Assembly (NCBI GenBank): GCA_902497095.1
Contig: CABVDD010000029.1
Span: forward strand, 1-27,320
DNA: 27,320 bases
Origin: an uncultured Faecalicoccus sp.
GTDB taxonomy: Bacteria > Bacillota_I > Bacilli_A > Erysipelotrichales > Erysipelotrichaceae
Reading direction: 5' to 3'
Part shown: in pieces, positions 24,015 to 27,320 of the stretch
Layout: each line of letters starts with the position of its first letter
How positions within the stretch are numbered: position 1 is the stretch's first letter
Translations under genes and position numbers: made by a program
Notes under the pieces: model-generated
What the model was told of the DNA's origin: nothing
Databases searched by the model: none
Seen by the model: the letters and a program-made list of their open reading frames with translations, nothing else

Positions 24015-24043
24015 TGGATACTGCAGAACAGTTATTGTATAAT
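24015..24043 (+). promoter_or_regulatory. murT-gatD promoter with overlapping DnaA-box-like sites
   Basis: TGGATA (24015-24020, four of six to consensus) and TATAAT (24038-24043) with a 17-base spacer. Three sites resembling the DnaA box TTATCCACA lie at 23995-24003, 24007-24015 and, inverted, 24013-24021 (GTATCCACA on the minus strand, one mismatch). The last overlaps the -35. Confidence 0.6.
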
Positions 24044-24063
24044 GAAAGGCAGGAGTGTGTAAT

Positions 24064-25380
24064 ATGAAAACATTATCGATAGTATCGACAAAAATAAGTG
24101 CCTTTCTTTTACGATTGATTGGTCGTGGAGGATCTCTTCCAGGATCAATTGGATTAAAAATAGATTCCCAAATTTTATCTAAATTGTCTTTTCATGGTCC
24201 TATTATTCTAGTAACTGGAACCAACGGGAAAACCAGTACCGCCAACATGATAGCCGATCTTTTAACTACATCTGGATATCAAGTTATCTCAAACCGAAAA
24301 GGTGACAATTTAAAAGCAGGTATTGTCACCACCTTATTAACGCAATCTACATTAAGTGGCAAGGTAAAAGCCAATGCATGCGTTCTAGAAGTTGATGAAT
24401 TGAACATTCGACATATTCTTCCATATATTCCTGTTAGCGCATTAGTTGTAAATAATTTTTTTAGAGATCAACTCGATCGTGCCAGAGAAATGGAACAATT
24501 AATTCATTCTATTGAAAATGTCTTACCAGATTATGATCAAGAATTAATATTAAACGGTAATGATCCAAATGTATTGCGTTTTGCTCTTTGTGCACCTAAA
24601 GCACACTGCACTTTTTTTGGAATTGATGAAAATCAATATTCAACAAAGATGACCAAAGAAGCCAGTGAAGGGAAATTTTGTCCGAAATGTGCGCATAAAT
24701 TGGAATATGATTATTATCAATATTCTCATATTGGTTCTTTCCATTGTACACATTGTGATTTTAAAACACCAAAATTAGATGTAATGTTACAAAATATTGA
24801 TTTAAAAGAAGAAACTTTTGAATATCATCATCAAAAAATACATTCTCCATATGAAGGTATGTATTCGATGTATAATTGTGCAGCCGTTATTGCGATTGCG
24901 CAATATTTACACATTGATATGAAATATGTTTTATATGTCTTTCAACACGCACCACAGCCAAAAGGAAGAAATGAACATTTTAAAAACGAACAAAAAGAGT
25001 GTATTTTAAATTTGATCAAGAATCCAACCGGTGCTAATGAAGTTATGAAGGTCATAGATAAAGATGAAAAAGAAAAAGTTGTATGTATTGTCTTAAACGA
25101 TCATGAACAAGATGGAACAGATGTAAGTTGGATCTATGATACTTTCTTTGAAAAGATTTGTAAGCCAACAACCAAAAAAGTAGTGTGCACCGGCAGTAGA
25201 GCCTATGATATGGCGTTACGCATTTATTATGAAAATTATTCAGGAACTATAGAAATTGCCGAATCTATTGAGCAGGCAATCCACTCCTGTCTTTCTAGTC
25301 ATTTAAAATGTTATGCGATTGCCACATATACTGCCTTATTGCCAACTAGAAATGCCATAGTAAAGGAGATGTCTAGATGA
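24064..25380 (+). CDS. murT: Lipid II isoglutaminyl synthase, Mur ligase-like subunit MurT
   Basis: The 438-residue ATP-binding subunit of the MurT-GatD complex, which amidates D-Glu of lipid II to D-isoglutamine. GTNGKTS (52-58) is the Mur ligase P-loop; four Cys (206, 209, 228, 231) form the zinc ribbon typical of MurT; the C-terminal DUF1727 domain has LNDHEQDGTDVSWIYD, holding the catalytic Asp. AGGAG (24051-24055) decides the ATG at 24064. The last codons overlap gatD (ATGA). Amidation matters for crosslinking and for resistance to host lysozyme and antibiotics in Gram-positive cocci. Confidence 0.95.
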   Translation: MKTLSIVSTKISAFLLRLIGRGGSLPGSIGLKIDSQILSKLSFHGPIILVTGTNGKTSTANMIADLLTTSGYQVISNRKGDNLKAGIVTTLLTQSTLSGKVKANACVLEVDELNIRHILPYIPVSALVVNNFFRDQLDRAREMEQLIHSIENVLPDYDQELILNGNDPNVLRFALCAPKAHCTFFGIDENQYSTKMTKEASEGKFCPKCAHKLEYDYYQYSHIGSFHCTHCDFKTPKLDVMLQNIDLKEETFEYHHQKIHSPYEGMYSMYNCAAVIAIAQYLHIDMKYVLYVFQHAPQPKGRNEHFKNEQKECILNLIKNPTGANEVMKVIDKDEKEKVVCIVLNDHEQDGTDVSWIYDTFFEKICKPTTKKVVCTGSRAYDMALRIYYENYSGTIEIAESIEQAIHSCLSSHLKCYAIATYTALLPTRNAIVKEMSR

Positions 25381-26126
25381 ACTTATCTATAAAAGTATGC
25401 TGGATGTATCATGATATCATGGACCTTTATGGAGATAAAGGAAACATGATGGTATTAAAAAAGCGATGTGAAGATCGTAATATACATTTTCATTTAGAAA
25501 CTTGCGGCATTGGTGAAAATAAAGATCTTTCTAGTTTTGATCTAGTGTTTTTAGGTGGTGGTGCAGATAAAGAACAAATTAGCTTGATTCCAGATTTACT
25601 ACAGCGTAAAGACAATATCAAAAAAGCAATTGATGAAAAAACATTTATTTTATTGATCTGTGGTGGATATCAACTATTTGGACAATATTATATTGCCGCC
25701 GATGGATCTCAAATTGAAGGTCTTAAATTTTATGACTATTATACAGATACTGGAAAAGCAGGGACACGCTGTATTGGAAATATAATTATTGACGCAAAAT
25801 TGGATGATCTGCAAACTAAAATTGTAGGTTTTGAAAACCATGGCGGACAAACATTAAATGTTAAACATCCACTAGGAAAAGTTATACAAGGTTTTGGAAA
25901 TTCTTTTGATGCCGGATATGAAGGCTTTTATGATGGAAAGATACTTGGAACATATTTACATGGTCCATTATTGCCTAAAAATCCGGATGTTGCAGACTTT
26001 GTCATTACTAAAGCATTACAAAAAAGGAATCCTGATTTTTCACAAAATGATTTAAAACCTTTAGATAATACCTTTGAAGAAAAGGCTAGAAACGCTTTAT
26101 TCAAACGTTTCCAGATACAAGAATAG
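25377..26126 (+). CDS. gatD: Lipid II isoglutaminyl synthase, glutamine amidotransferase subunit GatD
   Basis: A 249-residue class I (CobB/CobQ-like) glutaminase that releases ammonia for MurT. The nucleophile is C95 in LICGGYQLFG, the catalytic His H195 in GTYLHGPLLPKNP, and R131 (AGTRCIGN) matches the substrate-binding Arg of known GatD. Length is normal. The ATGA overlap with murT fits the tight two-subunit complex. Confidence 0.95.
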   Translation: MNLSIKVCWMYHDIMDLYGDKGNMMVLKKRCEDRNIHFHLETCGIGENKDLSSFDLVFLGGGADKEQISLIPDLLQRKDNIKKAIDEKTFILLICGGYQLFGQYYIAADGSQIEGLKFYDYYTDTGKAGTRCIGNIIIDAKLDDLQTKIVGFENHGGQTLNVKHPLGKVIQGFGNSFDAGYEGFYDGKILGTYLHGPLLPKNPDVADFVITKALQKRNPDFSQNDLKPLDNTFEEKARNALFKRFQIQE

Positions 26127-26141
26127 GAGGAGAAATGATCT

Positions 26142-27065
26142 ATGAAAAAAATACTTTCTATAGTATGTTCTGTTTTTATTCTTTTTTTAGTTTCCGGTTG
26201 TCAAACAAAAGATCCCACAGTATCTTTAAAAAAAGATGTCACTTTTGAATTGAAAGATGTAATGACCATTACAAATGATGAATCTAATTCTATTTATTAT
26301 TACTATATGGCCACAATAACGAATGATTCAGATGATACTTATTCAACCAATGATGTAGTATATTCTATTACAGATAACGGTGAGGAGCACTTAAACCCTA
26401 TAGATCAGCATGAATCTATGCCAATTACAACTGTTTTACCAGAACAAACAGCTTATGTATATGGATATATTGGTTTTCCAAACAATAATCAAAAGGATAT
26501 GGGATTCTATTTTAAAGAGTCCGATGATTTTTTATCTTTTAACAGTGTAAATATTCGAAAAGCTACAAATCATGATATAAAAGAATCTGATGATCTAAAG
26601 TTTACAATGTATGAAGATAATGCTTTAAAGATAGAAGTAAATGCAAAAGATGTAAAAGCAAAATTTGAAAATGGAAAAACTACTTTATCAGATCTAAAAA
26701 TAACGTATACCAATAAAACCGATCAGCAGATCGTTGTTCCATATTTAGTTCCAAAAGCCGATTTAAATGGAATCTTATTAACAAATTATACCGATAAAGG
26801 TGATTTTTCATCAATGAATGAAGAAGAACTCAAAAAAATAGATTTTACTACAAATGGTCTTGCTCCTAAAACAGATCCGATAGAAGGAAAAGCGTTTGGG
26901 TATATGGTAGAATACTTAGATCCTGAACAAAGCATTGAATGTAATGTTGGATTTACTTTTGATAATGCAGCTATTAACTATCAAAGTAAAAATAAAGACT
27001 GTTTTGATATCCATCTGGTTTCTAGTGCATTTGGTATCACACATGATATGACAGTTTCTTATTAA
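26142..27065 (+). CDS. Lipoprotein of unknown function
   Basis: A 307-residue exported lipoprotein: KK at the N-terminus, hydrophobic stretch 4-17, and lipobox LVSGC with C20 as the lipidated Cys. The mature part seems to hold two beta-rich repeats, about 30-140 and 150-307, each with a 'tnkt/ND...' strand pattern (YYYYMATITNDSDD; LKITYTNKTDQQ), reminiscent of the immunoglobulin-like domains of DUF5067/FxLYD-type lipoproteins, but I cannot assign a family. AGGAGGAG (26125-26132) is a strong ribosome site 15 bases after gatD, so it is probably in the murT-gatD operon and may act in the envelope. Confidence 0.85.
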   Translation: MKKILSIVCSVFILFLVSGCQTKDPTVSLKKDVTFELKDVMTITNDESNSIYYYYMATITNDSDDTYSTNDVVYSITDNGEEHLNPIDQHESMPITTVLPEQTAYVYGYIGFPNNNQKDMGFYFKESDDFLSFNSVNIRKATNHDIKESDDLKFTMYEDNALKIEVNAKDVKAKFENGKTTLSDLKITYTNKTDQQIVVPYLVPKADLNGILLTNYTDKGDFSSMNEEELKKIDFTTNGLAPKTDPIEGKAFGYMVEYLDPEQSIECNVGFTFDNAAINYQSKNKDCFDIHLVSSAFGITHDMTVSY

Positions 27066-27094
27066 ATCCATATAAATAACACTGAATCAAATAT

Positions 27095-27152
27095 AAAGGG
27101 GCTGTAACGAATAGATGATTTTTACAGATCATCTGAGCGTTTCAGCTCTTTT
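27095..27152 (+). repeat. Long hairpin at the proposed left end of an IS256-type element
   Basis: Three stacked stems: AAAGGGGCTG (27095-27104) with CAGCTCTTTT (27143-27152), AACG/CGTT (27106-27109, 27138-27141), and AGATGAT/ATCATCT (27113-27119, 27128-27134). GGGGCTGT at 27098 could be the outer end of the element's terminal repeat. The hairpin could also end the lipoprotein transcript, though its T's are inside the stem. Confidence 0.5.
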
Positions 27153-27165
27153 GAGAGTGTAATAT

Positions 27166-27211
27166 AAACCGTGTAAGTTGAGAGCGTACGGCTCAGCTCA
27201 CACGGTTTTTT
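27166..27211 (+). terminator. Insulating terminator upstream of the transposase gene
   Basis: AAACCGTGT (27166-27174) pairs with ACACGGTTT (27200-27208), with an inner stem GTTGAG/CTCAGC (27177-27182, 27192-27197), and a run of six T's (27206-27211). A terminator between IS end and transposase would block read-through from neighbouring genes into the transposase. A further small hairpin, ATAGC-TTCAT-GCTAT (27212-27226), lies just before the AAGGAG ribosome site. Confidence 0.85.
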
Positions 27212-27247
27212 ATAGCTTCATGCTATCATAGAAGGAGAAAAGGAAAT

Positions 27248-27320
27248 ATGGAAATGGTAAGAAAAAAAAGAGATCCTAAAAAAGTGGCCCTGGCACAGGC
27301 TATCCTGGATGCCTATCAGC
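27248..27320 (+). CDS. IS256-family transposase, N-terminus (24 codons seen)
   Basis: The visible residues MEMVRKKRDPKKVALAQ and AILDAYQ resemble the start of IS256/Mutator-family transposases, which often begin with a basic RKRDP-type stretch followed by a helix ending in YQP. AAGGAG (27232-27237) precedes the ATG at 27248; a second ATG at 27254 is also possible. The codons (GTG GCC CTG GCA CAG) are more G+C-rich than those of the neighbouring genes, consistent with transfer. The gene continues outside the window, so the DDE catalytic residues are not visible. Confidence 0.72.
   Translation, partial: MEMVRKKRDPKKVALAQAILDAYQ

Larger units (their letters stand above)
27098..27320 (+). mobile_element. 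IS256-type insertion sequence, left part
   Basis: The region holds a possible terminal repeat starting GGGGCTGT, a strong terminator (27166-27211), a ribosome site and the start of a transposase frame that leaves the window. The right end is outside, so inverted repeats and target duplication cannot be checked. Confidence 0.6.

Noticed and set aside
27095..27211. Tandem hairpins as a metabolite riboswitch
   Set aside because: No known aptamer core is recognisable, and the downstream gene is a transposase; IS end plus insulating terminator is the simpler reading.
1..27320. Composite transposon bounded by the two IS ends
   Set aside because: The two elements look like different families and both face outward from a core-genome segment, so joint mobility is not supported.
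1..27320. Apparent abundance of GATC sites
   Set aside because: GATC looks frequent by eye, but I could not count it against a proper background; no Dam-type methylase is in the window.
1..27320. CRISPR array, tRNA genes or a defence island
   Set aside because: No regularly spaced repeats, no cloverleaf sequences and no recognisable defence genes were seen; nearly all genes are housekeeping.

Overview
The window is an A+T-rich, densely packed housekeeping stretch from a low-GC Gram-positive bacterium (Bacillota). Pointers are the T-box leader on hisS-aspS, a 6S-like RNA just after aspS, the xseA-xseB-ispA-dxs-tlyA-recN block, MurT/GatD for lipid II amidation, strong AGGAGG ribosome sites and consensus sigma-A promoters. 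Missing members of conserved blocks and the style of the proteins suggest Erysipelotrichia or a relative; this placement is inference from gene content and recall, not a search.

Layout. Positions 1-117 look like the left end of an IS21-type insertion sequence whose first gene reads leftward out of the window. Next come rpsU (own promoter and terminator), phoH, yebC with a promoter inside the end of phoH, a T-box leader, and hisS-aspS. A 442-base gene-free stretch holds the aspS terminator, a 6S-like RNA with its own promoter, and a promoter with a perfect inverted repeat. That promoter drives a 49-residue membrane protein, overlapped by an HD phosphohydrolase gene. A ttcA-like gene converges on the HD gene and diverges from truB-ribF; then comes an Asp23-family gene with its own promoter and terminator.

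From 9645 to 21733 the genes overlap or nearly touch and probably form one long operon: 5'-nucleotidase, nusB, xseA, xseB, ispA, dxs, tlyA, recN, dinB, a trmN6-like methyltransferase, xerD, mrp and a YgjP-like metalloprotease gene whose reading frame is broken near its start. It mixes transcription antitermination, isoprenoid precursor supply, rRNA/tRNA modification, DNA repair and chromosome dimer resolution. The leftward purC-purB operon follows, then rightward murT-gatD (peptidoglycan D-Glu amidation) and an unrecognised lipoprotein. The window ends in the start of an IS256-type transposase behind a strong insulating terminator.

Most of the window is ordinary core genome. Items worth a second look: the small membrane protein/HD pair with its operator-like dyad, the T-box with overlapping Asp and His specifier readings, the 6S-like RNA, the frameshifted YgjP gene, the DnaA-box-like cluster before murT, and the two IS ends. 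I found no clear new defence or mobile system and no CRISPR array or tRNA gene.
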